From Sugiyamaella lignohabitans (Eukaryota > Ascomycota > Dipodascomycetes > Dipodascales > Trichomonascaceae), in NCBI RefSeq assembly GCF_001640025.1, contig NC_031671.1, forward strand, positions 1,674,001 through 1,738,000: a stretch of DNA of 64,000 nucleotides, given 5' to 3'. Positions 21,416 to 32,218 of the stretch are shown one piece after another (within the stretch, counting starts at the first letter, position 1; each line of letters starts with the position of its first letter). The notes below the pieces were generated by a model. It was not told where the DNA came from and did not search any database. It saw only the letters and a list, made by a program, of their open reading frames with translations. Made by a program: the position numbers and the translations under genes.

Positions 21416-21721
21416 CCATAGGTAACTTATTTATATTCGCTTTCAATCCTCACTTTTGACTATTTAGACAGGGCTGCCTCCGGCGGCCGGGCACTGCCCG
21501 GACCCGGTGCTCTTCTCGCTTCGATCGAGTCGGTTGTGCGGTTCTACACCGTTTCTACGAAGTATTAGGAAAACTAATGAGTATCGGGTATCCCGGCGAA
21601 TCATCCCGTGAAGTTACTCGCGATCTACTCGTCCATCATACCACAGTTGTATAGTCTAGAAAAGAGTACATTGGATAGATACATAAACATAAATATTAAC
21701 AGCAGACCGTACAGGTATTAT
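21416..21721. other. Intergenic between convergent yapsin-like and YBL028C-like genes
   Basis: Holds one variant GC-hairpin arm at 21475-21532, shortly after the protease stop. Nothing else is seen. Confidence 0.7.
21475..21532 (+). repeat. GC-hairpin repeat, variant single arm
   Basis: First hairpin changed on both sides to CCGGGC-ACT-GCCCGG. The second hairpin is TCTCGCTTCGATCGAGTCG. The terminus TGCCTCC is intact. Confidence 0.88.
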
Positions 21722-22063
21722 CTACCTTCTTGACTTGGTTCTCTTGGAACCCTTGTTGAATACTAATGCATTCTTGATCTTGGTAGTCTTCTTGTTTCTC
21801 TTTTTCTTATCCTTAGATTTGCTTGATGAAACCTTCTTGGGCTCAACGTCCATCTGTTCACTATGATCCTCGGTTTGTTCTACCTCAACAACCATCTCGT
21901 TGTCATTGTCCTCAGCCTTGTTTTCTTCAGCCTTTTCTTCAAGCTTCTGAGTGAGCTTTTCTGATAATCTCTGAGTTCTGGCATCTACGACGGGTTGGAA
22001 CACTGCTGCCCTCTTGATACCTCTCATACGGACTTTGGTCTTAGCTCGGAGTGACTTGGCCAT
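21722..22063 (-). CDS. YBL028C/UPF0642-type small basic nucleolar protein
   Basis: Protein of 113 residues whose N terminus (MAKSLRAKTKVRMRGIKRA, then VFQPVVDARTQRLSEKL) matches the DUF2423 family typified by S. cerevisiae YBL028C, a protein linked to 60S ribosome biogenesis. An acidic middle is followed by a Lys-rich tail (KDKKKRNKKTTKIKNALVF and KGSKRTKSRR). I chose the ATG at 22063; the open frame runs 36 codons further upstream without family similarity. Assignment rests on the N-terminal motif and overall charge pattern. Confidence 0.85.
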   Translation of the reverse strand: MAKSLRAKTKVRMRGIKRAAVFQPVVDARTQRLSEKLTQKLEEKAEENKAEDNDNEMVVEVEQTEDHSEQMDVEPKKVSSSKSKDKKKRNKKTTKIKNALVFNKGSKRTKSRR

Positions 22064-23899
22064 TTTGGGATTTGATAATGCAAATAGGGAGGTGGATTTG
22101 AAACAAAAAATGCAAAAAAACTTATAAATATGAGTAAAAGTCCTCGAAACTGAGATTTTAGCTCTTTTCAAGAAGTTATGATCTTCCTACATATTTTTTT
22201 TTTGAAAAAGTTAGATAAGGGCAAGGGTGCTGCGATTAAGCAGAGAATATATAACTTTGACACGGTAGTAGAAAAGGTTATTAGAGTAAATAACTGACAA
22301 AATAGACCTTATAATTCAAAAAGAAAAAGTATTAATAATAAGCAAAAACCCTCAAAGAGATTTGAGCATTCTTATACCCCTCTGGCAAAAAAAAGTTTTC
22401 AAAAAATTACAGCACCTTCTGTTCACGCCTGGTCTCCCACGGCATTACTGATCAAGGCTCTTAGAGGCTTGAATATGATTGATCGGACGGGAAATCTTAT
22501 TTTACTCTAGATATGGCCGTAACTGAACTGTAAGAAATGCGACAGCTGAGGAGTCTCACTCCTCCAACTAACCGACGGGTCACCGCGGTATGGTCACCCA
22601 CCGGGTTTCACAGAACACCGTGTATAAACATCCTGACGCGACGCGTAACATGATCTTAGGAAAGTAACAAATAGTCTTGTGAATAAAATTAGTAATTATA
22701 TCAGAATCCTTTAAAGGTCCTCTCTCGACCTCCGTATTCCTAGTATCCCCGTAACCGGACCTTTACTTGGATCCTGATTCTTACATGAACAAATAGTTTC
22801 TTTAGTGTATTTATACACAGTACTGGAGAAAATTAAAGGCTCTTTTAATACGCCCAATAATAAAGTTATTTGGCTAATAAGTCTATAATATTCTTTAGAC
22901 TATCACAAAGATCAATCAACTACAAGTTAGGTTACAACGCCATCAAAAAATGGTCAAATAAATCATTCTGAGTCCATTTTGTAATCTGATTTCAGGGCCC
23001 CATACTAATTTATAAATTGATTGTTTCCTAAAGCTCGTTACGTCTCTCGATAAGAATGGAAAGAGCAACTATCAACTCTAGAATCTGTTTCTGTTTAAAA
23101 GTGATAATTTAAAAGTGATATTTAGTTGATTTTATATTGATATAGAGATGGCAGTTCCTACTCATTCTATCCAAAATGCCACTGAGGGTCGTCAATAGCT
23201 GGCAAACTAGACATGCCTATAAAAAAAATAGAGAACAACAAAAATCAACCAATTTTAAGTCTTTTATGAAGCCCAGGGGAGCGTTGGTAATGGTCTTCTC
23301 TGGTAACTGCTGTCTAGTATATGTATCACTCATTATGGTAATTCTACATACACCTGCTATGTTGATGAATAAAATTGGTCTAATAGCAGGTATTTAGTAC
23401 TATTGAACTGATTTACCCCCCTCTTTTTATCTGCTCTTGAAGTCTTCACTGGTGGCATGAAGATCAACGTGTTAGTCTAGAGCACTGCTTCATCTCTAAG
23501 ACTACTTAATCACATCAATTCCCTATCAACAGAGGCCACTCGGAACCCAAGTGGCTTTTAATAAAAAACTACGAAGATTATTTATTTAATGTTCTTCCTT
23601 CTGTGAAAATAATAAATTGTTACGACAATATCGACTTTCCCTGACCGTTCCTGGATCTGCTCTCATGACTCCCAGCTGACCATATATATCGACTATGACC
23701 GTTGATCTTCCTATAATTAACATTTTCTGCTTCAGAAAAATTTAAGTTTTGAAAGTTTAAATGCCAAAGAATGTTAATACTCTAATTTACATTTATACTA
23801 TGCATATAAATATAATTTTGTAGTTTCATTAAAGAGCATTTAGAAGTTCTGACCATGCTTCAGTACTCGATCTACCCACTGCTGGGACAGTTGACAAAA

Positions 23900-23961
23900 C
23901 GACTCGAGCGTAGCGAGAGGAGCAGCCAGGGTCTGGGGCAGAGCCCCAGCCGCCGTAGGCA
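23900..23961 (-). repeat. GC-hairpin repeat, single arm
   Basis: CGACTCGAGCGTAGCGAGAG second hairpin with loop GTA; first hairpin with loop AGA; the terminus is mutated to GTAGGCA. Confidence 0.9.
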
Positions 23962-24192
23962 CCTGGATGCCGAAATCCTTACATGCCTTATCACTACAGT
24001 CTGCAGTCCGAGGATCAGCCCTCATCGCCGATCGCCAACTCTAATCCCTGTCGACCCCATCAGCTTGATCTCTAAATTTAAATTTATCAAGCCAAATCCC
24101 TTGATCTGACTGACCTTTTCGGTATATCATTTGATGCCAATATATTCCAATAACAGTGAATAACTGAGTAGAATAAGAGAGTGATCAAGCGA

Positions 24193-24357
24193 ATCCGGCA
24201 GTTGGGGAACTACCCCTCGTGGCTCTTCTCGATTCGCTGGAGTCGAGCGTAGGAGGACAGTTTCTAGCGGTCGGTGACGTGGTCGGGTCACCAAACAAAA
24301 CGACTGGAGCGAAGCGAGAGTAACCGGGGGGTCTGGGGTGCCCTGCCGCCGGAAACC
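24193..24357. repeat. Decayed GC-hairpin element pair
   Basis: Left arm remnant TCCGGCAGTTGGGG...CTCGATTCGCTGGAGTCGAG; right arm remnant CGACTGGAGCGAAGCGAGAG...GGGGTCTGGGG...GCCGCCGG. Point changes have broken the first-hairpin stems. Confidence 0.8.
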
Positions 24358-24804
24358 TGTGATATCAGTCAGGAAATATTGAATACAAAGGCATTGGTTA
24401 GTTACCACGAGTATTAAATGATATCTTGGATTTTTCGAGCAATATTTCTTGGGATGACAAATGGATATGATGTAATATCTTGGGCGTTTCGCCTATTGTC
24501 CACAGAAATTGTGGCTGAAGTGTGCCGTTCCGAAGACCATGCATGTACGGTTAAGTTGCATTTTGGCCTATTTTTCCCGGATATGTGGCGCCAGCTGGTA
24601 ATAACACGCCACTTTTTAGCCATAGTATGCAGGTGACTAGGAGCCGACTTAATTAGGCTAGATGGACAGCCAGATCCAGGCCCATTGTTGCAATGTCGAA
24701 AGAAGGAATCGACCTAGTCATTTGACTAGAGAAAATTTCTCTATTTTACCAAATTAGTCTAGCAAGTGTGAGCATGTTTGAGGGTATATTCTAATGCCAA
24801 CGAG

Positions 24805-24812
24805 TATATAAG
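24805..24812 (+). promoter_or_regulatory. Candidate TATA box of the small protein gene
   Basis: TATATAAG lies 121 bp upstream of the ATG at 24933. It is supported only by sequence and position. Confidence 0.45.
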
Positions 24813-24932
24813 GAGTGGTTTGGCATTGGTCATATCCGATTCTCAATTCTACATCTCATCAGACAAACATCAATTGGATCAAGCTCATTACCAACAGCCT
24901 AGTTTTGACAATCTATTACTATCAACTTCACC

Positions 24933-25130
24933 ATGCGTCCATCCTTTATTAGATTTGCTGCCAGACAAGCCTCAAGAACCAACAGCCATCTGTACAATTT
25001 TGAGCGCAAGACTGTCCTGGGTAACCTTGGACTCTGGGGAGCAATGTTTGGAGGTTTTGTAGCATGGCCAATACTGGTCAACAAGTCTGAACACAAACTC
25101 TATGGACAGCAAAAGATCACTCCCGCGTAG
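24933..25130 (+). CDS. Small single-helix protein, probably mitochondrial
   Basis: I do not recognise the family. The 65-residue product starts with an Arg-rich, amphipathic stretch (MRPSFIRFAARQASR) like a mitochondrial presequence. One hydrophobic segment follows at about residues 28-49 (VLGNLGLWGAMFGGFVAWPILV), then a short polar tail. That layout is shared by small accessory subunits of respiratory complexes. The ATG has a good context (TTCACCATGC), and a TATA box and a C/A-rich leader lie upstream. A real gene is likely; function is inference. Confidence 0.6.
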   Translation: MRPSFIRFAARQASRTNSHLYNFERKTVLGNLGLWGAMFGGFVAWPILVNKSEHKLYGQQKITPA

Positions 25131-26816
25131 ATTTATTTGTTCGCTCGCTTGGGTTTAGACCAACTCGGACATCTAGCCTAGGGCCGCACTTTTTATTACT
25201 TGGATCTCATTACTTACTGCCTTTAAATCTTATTTGTTTTTGTTTTGTTTTCTTCTGTTTGTTTATTTTGCCTCGGAACTGTATATGAATTTATTGTAAT
25301 CTAACGATCCCACCTGACTTTACTCAGGGGGCCCTGCGTCCTCCTCCGGAGGCTGGGGCTCCGCCCCAGACCCCGCGGCTCCTCTCGCTTCGCTCGAGTC
25401 GTTTCGTCGGGCGGCCTAGCAGGCTTGAATACTATCAACGGGTGTAAACTGCTGCTGACTCTGGGACAGCAATCAAGCTTTGGGGCCTGCTGTCTCCTTT
25501 AGTAAGTCGAGTTCTTACAAGAGTCACTGCGATAATTAGGGCTATGAGCCCCTAACAACCCGATAATCTCTAGACTCACTTCCCCACGTTGGGTCTTCCC
25601 CGAAGCTCGACTCGAGCGCAGCGAGAGGAGCCGCGGGGTCTGGGGCGGAGCCCCAGAAAGGTCCCTGAAGAAAAACGTCAGCCACCCCCTGGTTGTCACC
25701 GGCGCCACAGGATCGCTCGAACGTGGCTCGGCGGGATGCCGTAACAAGTAGGGATGTGCTATTATTGCTATCTAGATAGGACCCCGTGCGTCCGATCTTT
25801 CCCTAGATCATGGCCGTCGGGAATTACTGTATCTAGTAATTGTCTTCGAAACATTCGAAAAACTCGACGGTTCTTCGAGAAGTGTCAACTGAAACAGAAA
25901 GAAAAACTGGTGGTGCCGTTCGTATGCTCGTGGTGTCTCTGAGCTGCGTTATAGGTGCGCTATAACATCACGGTACCGAATTTCGTTGGGTGATCGCGTG
26001 ACTGCATCGCAGCGTAATCTTTAAAAAGTTGCTTCTTTTTGATGTGCGTGCTACGTATCTGCCGTCATTCGCGTCGGGTACTTCTTACAGCTCCAACAAA
26101 TATTTCTGGGTGACAAATTGAACTCTTCTTTGGAAAACCCTCGTACGCAGGGCCGTCCTTCCGTTATATATTTTAAATATATAGAATAGATTTTTGGTGG
26201 TTAAAAAATAACATTCACCGGGCAATGAAATTAGGACCCTGAAATTTTTCATTTTCCCCAAAATTTGTCAGACCTAACTGGTATCCGACGAGGCGATCAC
26301 TGCCTTTTTTCAGAGCTGATATATGCAGATATGCAAATTTGATGTAACATGTGAAAGAATTCTGAACTCTCTTTATCATCAGCGTCAGCGAACGAAAAAG
26401 AAGCACCCGCAAAATCTAACGGCTCGACATAGATTACCCCTTCCTTCTTACATTAAAGATCGCTCTTTGCATTTAAGTTGTAATTTTTTTTTTCACAACT
26501 TCTTCTCTCCTTTGTTACTTCTACCTTCAGACGAAGTTTTCTACCCGAAAAAAGGTTTAATATTTTTCTGAGACCGATCTTTTGACAACAGTGTGATACG
26601 GAAGTACTAAAAAAGTATATTATCACAGTTTACTCGGATATCTTTGAGCTCCATATTGTTTTTTTTTGCTTATTGCTCCGCTCTCACTTCTTTTTGCTAT
26701 TAATTTTGGTTAGACATCTGATAATACAGAAGTAAAAACAAAAAAAAATTTTTTTTTCTCATTAAAAGAAAAATTTAAAAGTGCTGGTCACATACTTTCT
26801 ATAGTATATCATCAAA
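25131..26816. other. 1.7-kb intergenic region upstream of the permease gene
   Basis: Contains an inverted pair of GC-hairpin arms (25342-25656). Long T- and A-tracts lie between 26480 and 26780 ahead of the permease. No gene is supported. Confidence 0.6.
25342..25656. repeat. GC-hairpin repeat, inward-facing inverted pair, right arm truncated
   Basis: Plus arm at 25342-25401 (end mutated to CCTCCGGAGG). Minus arm at 25608-25656 breaks off inside the first hairpin after GCCCCAG and lacks the GGAGGCA end. The spacer is 206 bp. Confidence 0.85.
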
Positions 26817-28451
26817 ATGTCTGAAAAGTACCTTAACGATGAGACACCCGATGTCTTTACAGAGGTTCCTAAGACCTCATCTGATAACTCTGTCAGTTTA
26901 ATCGACTCTAACGAGTTTGCTCAGTTGACCGATGCTGATCAACATTTGGCACAAATGGGCTATAAGCCAGTGCTCAAGAGAGAGTTTTCCATGTTTTCAG
27001 CCTTTTCGTTTGCAGTGTCTATTTCTGGTCTTTTCGCTACTGTCGCTACTACTTTTTCGTATCCTTTGATTGCAGGTGGTGCTGCTTCCGTCATCTGGAC
27101 ATGGGTCATTTCTGGTATTGGTTGTATGTGCATTTCCTTGTCAGTTGCTGAACTTGTATCTGCCTATCCTACTGCTGGAGGTATGTACTTCACATGTAGT
27201 TATGTGGCTCCAAAGAAGTACATGGCTCTTATCAGTTGGATGGACGGCTGGTTGAACTTTCTTGGTCAAATCGCCGGTATTGCTTCTTCCGATTACGGTG
27301 CTGCTCAGCTTTTGTTGGCTGCTGTTTCCATGGGAAGTGACTTTACTTATGTCCCTACTACTCAACACACTGTAGCTGTCATGGCAGGTATTCTTCTGTT
27401 CCACGGTATTATCAACTCCATGTCTACCAAGTTTTTGGAAAAAGTTACCAACGGCTATGTCATTCTCCACATTGGTGTTTTGGTATCTGGATGTATTGCC
27501 TTATTGGTTATGCAAGATGACAAGCACGATGCCAAGTACGTCTTTACCAATGTCGAATCCTCTTCTGGATGGAATCCTATTGGATTTTCGTTTTTGTTTG
27601 GTTTCTTGTCTGTTTCATGGAGTATGACCGATTCCGATGCTACTGCCCATGTGTGTGAGGAAATGACTGAACCCGAGAAGAAGGCTCCTTGGGCTATTGC
27701 CTATGCCATGTCGTTCACTTACTTTGTCGGTATCCTGTTAAACATTGTTCTTGTTTTCTGTATGGGAGACCCAGCTGAGATTCTTGCTTCTCCTGTTGAC
27801 CAGCCTGTTGCCCAGATATTCTACAATGTTCTTGGCAAGAAGGGTGGTATTTTCTACACCGTCATGGCCTTTTTCATCATGAACTTTGTTGCCATTACCG
27901 CCATCCACGCCTGTTCTCGTACTGTATGGGCCTTCTCTCGTGACCAGATGTTGCCATTCTCTCGCGTCTGGTACCGTATCAACAAGTTCTCAGGAGTTCC
28001 TGTCAACTCAGTCTGGCTCACCGTCATTTCCTGCATCTTAATCAATCTTATTGCATTGGGTTCCTACACCACCATCGCTGCTATCTTCAACGTCTGTGCC
28101 ATTGCCATTGACTGGAGTTACTGCATCCCCATTCTCTGTAAAATCTTTGGCGGAAACTTCCAACCAGGACCCTGGAACCTTGGCCGTGCCAGTATCTTTG
28201 TCAACTCATGGGCCTGTCTGTGGACCCTGTTCGTGTCCATCATTTTCGTTCTCCCCACCGTTCGTCCCGTCACTGCTGACAGCATGAACTACGCTGCCGT
28301 GTTCTTCGTCGGAATCGGTGTCTTTGCTGCTGTCTACTGGTATGTAGCCGGTAGAAAGTACTACACCGGACCCCGCAAAAACACCCAAGTCGTTGACGGT
28401 CTAAAACAAAATCCCGGTGCCACCACCACCGAAAGACTGTTTACTGAGTAA
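26817..28451 (+). CDS. Uga4-type amino-acid/GABA/choline permease (APC superfamily)
   Basis: Plasma- or vacuolar-membrane permease of the amino acid/choline transporter family, which includes Uga4 (GABA) and Hnm1 (choline). The substrate is not determinable from sequence. The 544-residue protein has a polar N terminus, then about 12 hydrophobic helices starting at FSMFSAFSFAVSISGLFATV. Family blocks include SVAELVSAYPTAGGMYF, GWLNFLGQIAGIASSDYG and MTDSDATAHVCEEM. The start context is good (ATCAAAATGTC). Intronless. It converges on the FLC gene. The 5' leader is very A/T-rich. Confidence 0.92.
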   Translation: MSEKYLNDETPDVFTEVPKTSSDNSVSLIDSNEFAQLTDADQHLAQMGYKPVLKREFSMFSAFSFAVSISGLFATVATTFSYPLIAGGAASVIWTWVISGIGCMCISLSVAELVSAYPTAGGMYFTCSYVAPKKYMALISWMDGWLNFLGQIAGIASSDYGAAQLLLAAVSMGSDFTYVPTTQHTVAVMAGILLFHGIINSMSTKFLEKVTNGYVILHIGVLVSGCIALLVMQDDKHDAKYVFTNVESSSGWNPIGFSFLFGFLSVSWSMTDSDATAHVCEEMTEPEKKAPWAIAYAMSFTYFVGILLNIVLVFCMGDPAEILASPVDQPVAQIFYNVLGKKGGIFYTVMAFFIMNFVAITAIHACSRTVWAFSRDQMLPFSRVWYRINKFSGVPVNSVWLTVISCILINLIALGSYTTIAAIFNVCAIAIDWSYCIPILCKIFGGNFQPGPWNLGRASIFVNSWACLWTLFVSIIFVLPTVRPVTADSMNYAAVFFVGIGVFAAVYWYVAGRKYYTGPRKNTQVVDGLKQNPGATTTERLFTE

Positions 28452-28786
28452 ACAGCCGAACAAGCATATTACAGTCTGTTACATTTTTGCATTTTTGTTA
28501 GGTATATATATATAGAATACAGTGAATTATTTTTGTCACGAACCCCACGCAATTCCTCCGAAGCAGGAACCACGGGGTCTGGGGCGAAGCCCCAGCCGCC
28601 GGAGGCAGTAAGGGGGTCCGCGGTGTTGCCTCCGGCGGCTGGGGCTCCGCCCCAGACCCCGTGGCTCCTGCTTCGCAGGAGTTGCGTGGAGAAGTTGGCA
28701 CGCTTATATTTTATTATATAGTCGTCATTGCGAAACATGTACAAATAAATAAGGTAACTTCGCCGGGAAGTGCGAGGGAAATGATT
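28452..28786. other. Intergenic between convergent permease and FLC genes
   Basis: Dominated by the back-to-back repeat palindrome at 28545-28689. No gene. Confidence 0.75.
28545..28689. repeat. GC-hairpin repeat, outward-facing pair forming a long palindrome
   Basis: Minus arm (28553-28607) and plus arm (28627-28681) meet at their GGAGGCA/TGCCTCC ends across 19 bp. CCACGCAA (28545-28552) and TTGCGTGG (28682-28689) extend the inverted symmetry beyond the arms. Confidence 0.92.
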
Positions 28787-31123
28787 TTAGAATCTTTGAG
28801 TACGACCTTGGGGCCATGCCGAGGACTGTGGAGACTCGTCGGCGGGGTAGTAGCCCCTGTAGGTGGTGTTTTGTGGGAAGTGGCCGCCAGCACCCAGGTC
28901 TAGACTGCTCGAGCTGTAGTTGTTTTCGTAGCTGTCGCCGAACGGGTTCGCCGGTCTGTCGCCCTTGCGTGATAGTCGAGCTTGAGGGAATGCCTCTTCG
29001 TTGGTGCTCGAGTATGGGAGCGATGTCTTGGATGCGTACTCGGAAGGTGAAGCTTCTTCGGAGTCGTACACACTTGCTCGCTGGCCTTCTTCGTAGCCGT
29101 CACGAGCTGTCACTCCTAGAGCATCGAGCTCGGTGCCTCGCTTCTTTTCAATGCCCGTGTTGTCTTTCATAAATGACTCACGGTCGTCTCTCATGGGCTG
29201 GTATCTGGTATCGGGGTTCTTGGACATAATGGCCCATACACATGATACAATAATCATAATGAGCAGAATCAGCGAGAAAGCAGCGTTGAGAACAAAGAAT
29301 ACAACAGCCATAATCGAGCCAACAGCTGGTGGTTGTCCGAAAAGTTGCGAGAAGAACAGGAAAAAGATCGAGTTGATGAAGTTGATAGCGGCAATGGCGA
29401 TGTTGAATCCGTTGGTCGTCTTGTCCATGTATGGCTTCATCCATGCAATACCCACCAAAAAGCCCAGCTCTCCCAAAAACACACCAACAGCTTGAGCTTT
29501 GCCCGATGGTTGGCCAAACGCAATGAAACAGGCCTTCCACAGGGTGTATGCAAGCAGAGGCACAATGAAATAGTAAGCAGTGGCTCGGAATTGGATGTAC
29601 AAGAAACCAAGTCTGTCAAGAACAGATTGATCAGAGAAAAGGATGTAGGCTGGGTTCTTATACTCAGCAAGCGAACGTCGTGCAATAGTGATTACCTTAA
29701 AAGCAGCAAATCCTAGCACCAACAACACCAGAAGATACACGAGAATTCCTAAAACGACAGTAGCGGGCGAATCACGCTCAGTCAACTGCCACAAACACAA
29801 AACAGACAATTGTGGGAAACCAACCAATACCAATCTGAACAAAACACCCTTGCTTATACCCAACCAACCTTGACGGAAAGATGCAAACTTGTCAGGATGA
29901 ATAGAGCCTGTCTTGGCAAGCAGTTCAATGACTCCCTTTACAATAGCAATGGCAAGAACACAGAAAATACCCAACACCACAAAAAAGGTAAGACCCGTCA
30001 AGAACAGACTTGACAACTCTATATTGGCAAGGTAGGCAACTCGTTCCATACCTCTCAAGACCAAAGTCTTTGCAGCAATATTAGGGTCTTTCTCGTCACC
30101 AGTAACTGGATCATTTGTTGTAGTATTTGCAGCAGCGGCAGCAGCTCTCAATACAAGTCTCTGAGCAGTAGGAAGATAAGTATTCATCTGAGTCTCCATG
30201 CTTCGATACATGTTTCTAGCAATACCCCTACGAACATGGTCGGAAACGTAATTGCCAAGACTAGGTACAATACCAGTCAAGTCACGTTTCTGGACTTCAA
30301 TAGAGATGATGTTCTTGTTAGGTAGAATGTTGGTAGCAGTACCACCAGTAGACTGGACGTACCAGTTGAAAATGTCCTGCATGAACCCCAGTCGCATTAA
30401 GCCCATAGTCCATTGGAAATTCTGAGCCCAAGCGGCGGCCATAGGAGGCAGTCTATTAACAGCCATCATACTAACAATAGCCACTGATTGGAAATAAACG
30501 AACAAAGAAAGAGTGTTTGAAGAGATGTGGGATGAAGCACTTTGATGGCCCATGATGGAAATGATACCAGATGTGAGCAGACCAAGAACAATAACTGCAG
30601 CAATACCCCAACTGGCATATTTCGTCTGCACAGTTTTGCCATTAGTAAGAGTAGCTTCGACACAGGCAATTGGATTCGAAGTCTCGCCTTCATTGAACAC
30701 AGTGACTCGGACCACACCGTCCAAATCAGGGATTGTGAATGCGATACCAGGGATGCCGTTGACTATATCACTAGAAAGTTGGAGACTTGAACTAATATCA
30801 AAATGACCAGCTGAGATAGGACACAGTTGCTTCAAACTGCTAATATCACATGGGTTGACGTTTCTGTTGATAATGGTAATACCATAAGCAATGACTTCGA
30901 TATTGGCGGTAACGTTACCAGAAATAGTCGAAATAGCAGTGATGTCGAAATTGACAGTCTTGTTGTCTGGATAGAATGTCACATCGAAAGATGATGCGGT
31001 GAATTGTGAATTGGCCATACAAGTTAATAGAGCAGACGACTGAATCAGCTTAGTGGCCATAACTGGCCCGGTCAACAGGAATGTGACCAGGGGAATGAAG
31101 AAAGATAATGCTGATAATCGCAT
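28787..31123 (-). CDS. Flc-family TRP-like membrane protein (flavin carrier / calcium channel-like)
   Basis: Member of the fungal FLC/Pkd2 TRP-like family, implicated in FAD transport into the ER, calcium handling and cell-wall maintenance. The 778-residue protein starts with a signal peptide (about 1-23, ending PVMA). A cysteine-containing ML-like lumenal domain occupies about residues 25-170. About nine or ten transmembrane segments run from WGIAAVIVLGLLTSG to about residue 640. The cytosolic tail is charged and Ser-rich. The block NFQWTMGLMRLGFMQDIFNWY is typical of the family. FLC1, FLC2 and FLC3 cannot be distinguished. Intronless. Confidence 0.92.
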   Translation of the reverse strand: MRLSALSFFIPLVTFLLTGPVMATKLIQSSALLTCMANSQFTASSFDVTFYPDNKTVNFDITAISTISGNVTANIEVIAYGITIINRNVNPCDISSLKQLCPISAGHFDISSSLQLSSDIVNGIPGIAFTIPDLDGVVRVTVFNEGETSNPIACVEATLTNGKTVQTKYASWGIAAVIVLGLLTSGIISIMGHQSASSHISSNTLSLFVYFQSVAIVSMMAVNRLPPMAAAWAQNFQWTMGLMRLGFMQDIFNWYVQSTGGTATNILPNKNIISIEVQKRDLTGIVPSLGNYVSDHVRRGIARNMYRSMETQMNTYLPTAQRLVLRAAAAAANTTTNDPVTGDEKDPNIAAKTLVLRGMERVAYLANIELSSLFLTGLTFFVVLGIFCVLAIAIVKGVIELLAKTGSIHPDKFASFRQGWLGISKGVLFRLVLVGFPQLSVLCLWQLTERDSPATVVLGILVYLLVLLVLGFAAFKVITIARRSLAEYKNPAYILFSDQSVLDRLGFLYIQFRATAYYFIVPLLAYTLWKACFIAFGQPSGKAQAVGVFLGELGFLVGIAWMKPYMDKTTNGFNIAIAAINFINSIFFLFFSQLFGQPPAVGSIMAVVFFVLNAAFSLILLIMIIVSCVWAIMSKNPDTRYQPMRDDRESFMKDNTGIEKKRGTELDALGVTARDGYEEGQRASVYDSEEASPSEYASKTSLPYSSTNEEAFPQARLSRKGDRPANPFGDSYENNYSSSSLDLGAGGHFPQNTTYRGYYPADESPQSSAWPQGRTQRF

Positions 31124-32023
31124 TTTGAGGGGATCTAGGACTGAGATTTCACTTCTAGAGGATTGAGAATTTAAATTGGGACAAGAGTCAGTACCAAAAT
31201 CAATGATATTACCAAAAATTCGAAGTCAAAAAAAATCAAGTTCTAGTTCTAGTCCGATGATAGATGCTAAAAATGGCAAAATGTCTAGAATGTCAAAAAA
31301 TATCAAATCAAAAAGTGAAGTATCGACTGACAAATCCAAAAGTGACTGAAAGACAATAAAGTATGAAATGAAATGAACTCAAAATCAGTCTAACAAAGGG
31401 GTCAACTGAGGTTAAACGAACGATGTCACAGGATCAGTACTTTACTATAGTAACGGAATCTTGCTTTTAGTAGTTTTCAATGATCAAAGTTTAATATCCA
31501 GCTCAACTTGATTCAAGAACCGAAAATAAAATAGCCATGTAAATATAACTCTGGAGATACTTTACTTTAAGTTCAACTTTGTAACGGTGCTGTAACTTCC
31601 AACTTCGTTAACAGCCCACTTGAACCAACCCTGCAACGTATACTCTATGTATGTGTGGGTGTAAACAAACACAAGCGAAAATCAATGAAAACGCGGTATC
31701 AACAAATTCACTGAACAAAAACAAAAACTGTTGACAAATAAGAGAAATCAGCAAAAAAAAAGAGAACTTAGCAAAATGAAAAACCAAGATCAAAAACACC
31801 TGTCAAAAGATAAAAATAAAACAGAGACAAACTGCGAAACAAGCAGTAAAACAGACAGATGCCTAAAACCACTGCCAATGTCAAATGGTGCTGCCAATAA
31901 TATATACTCAGTACGTAGCAATATACGCGTCAGTGCCGGATCCTAAAAAAAATTCGGTTTGTAACAATGAAAAGCCACGATCAGTTAGACTCCATCTGAC
32001 GTAGTATATATACAACTAAAACG

Positions 32024-32075
32024 GTAGTGGAAGTAGTAGCAGCAGTAGCAGCAGTACTAGTAGTAAAAGTAAGTA
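32024..32075. repeat. AGY trinucleotide microsatellite
   Basis: Imperfect AGT/AGC repeats in non-coding DNA. Confidence 0.85.
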
Positions 32076-32218
32076 AGCGGTATAAACTAAGCTAACAACG
32101 GTGGTGCGTTAAAATGAGATCTCGTTTAAAATGTACCCTTACAGCAGCTGGCATCCAGCAGGCCAGCAGCAGCCAGCAGCCGGCAGCGGGGGTGAGACCT
32201 GTGAGGGACTAGGGACAT

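Larger units (their letters stand above)
22064..24932. other. 2.9-kb intergenic region
   Basis: AT-rich, with no tRNA-like or conserved coding sequence that I can recognise. Short ORFs such as 23176-23397 and 24418-24636 have no family features. It contains one intact GC-hairpin arm at 23900 and a decayed pair at 24193-24357. Confidence 0.6.
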
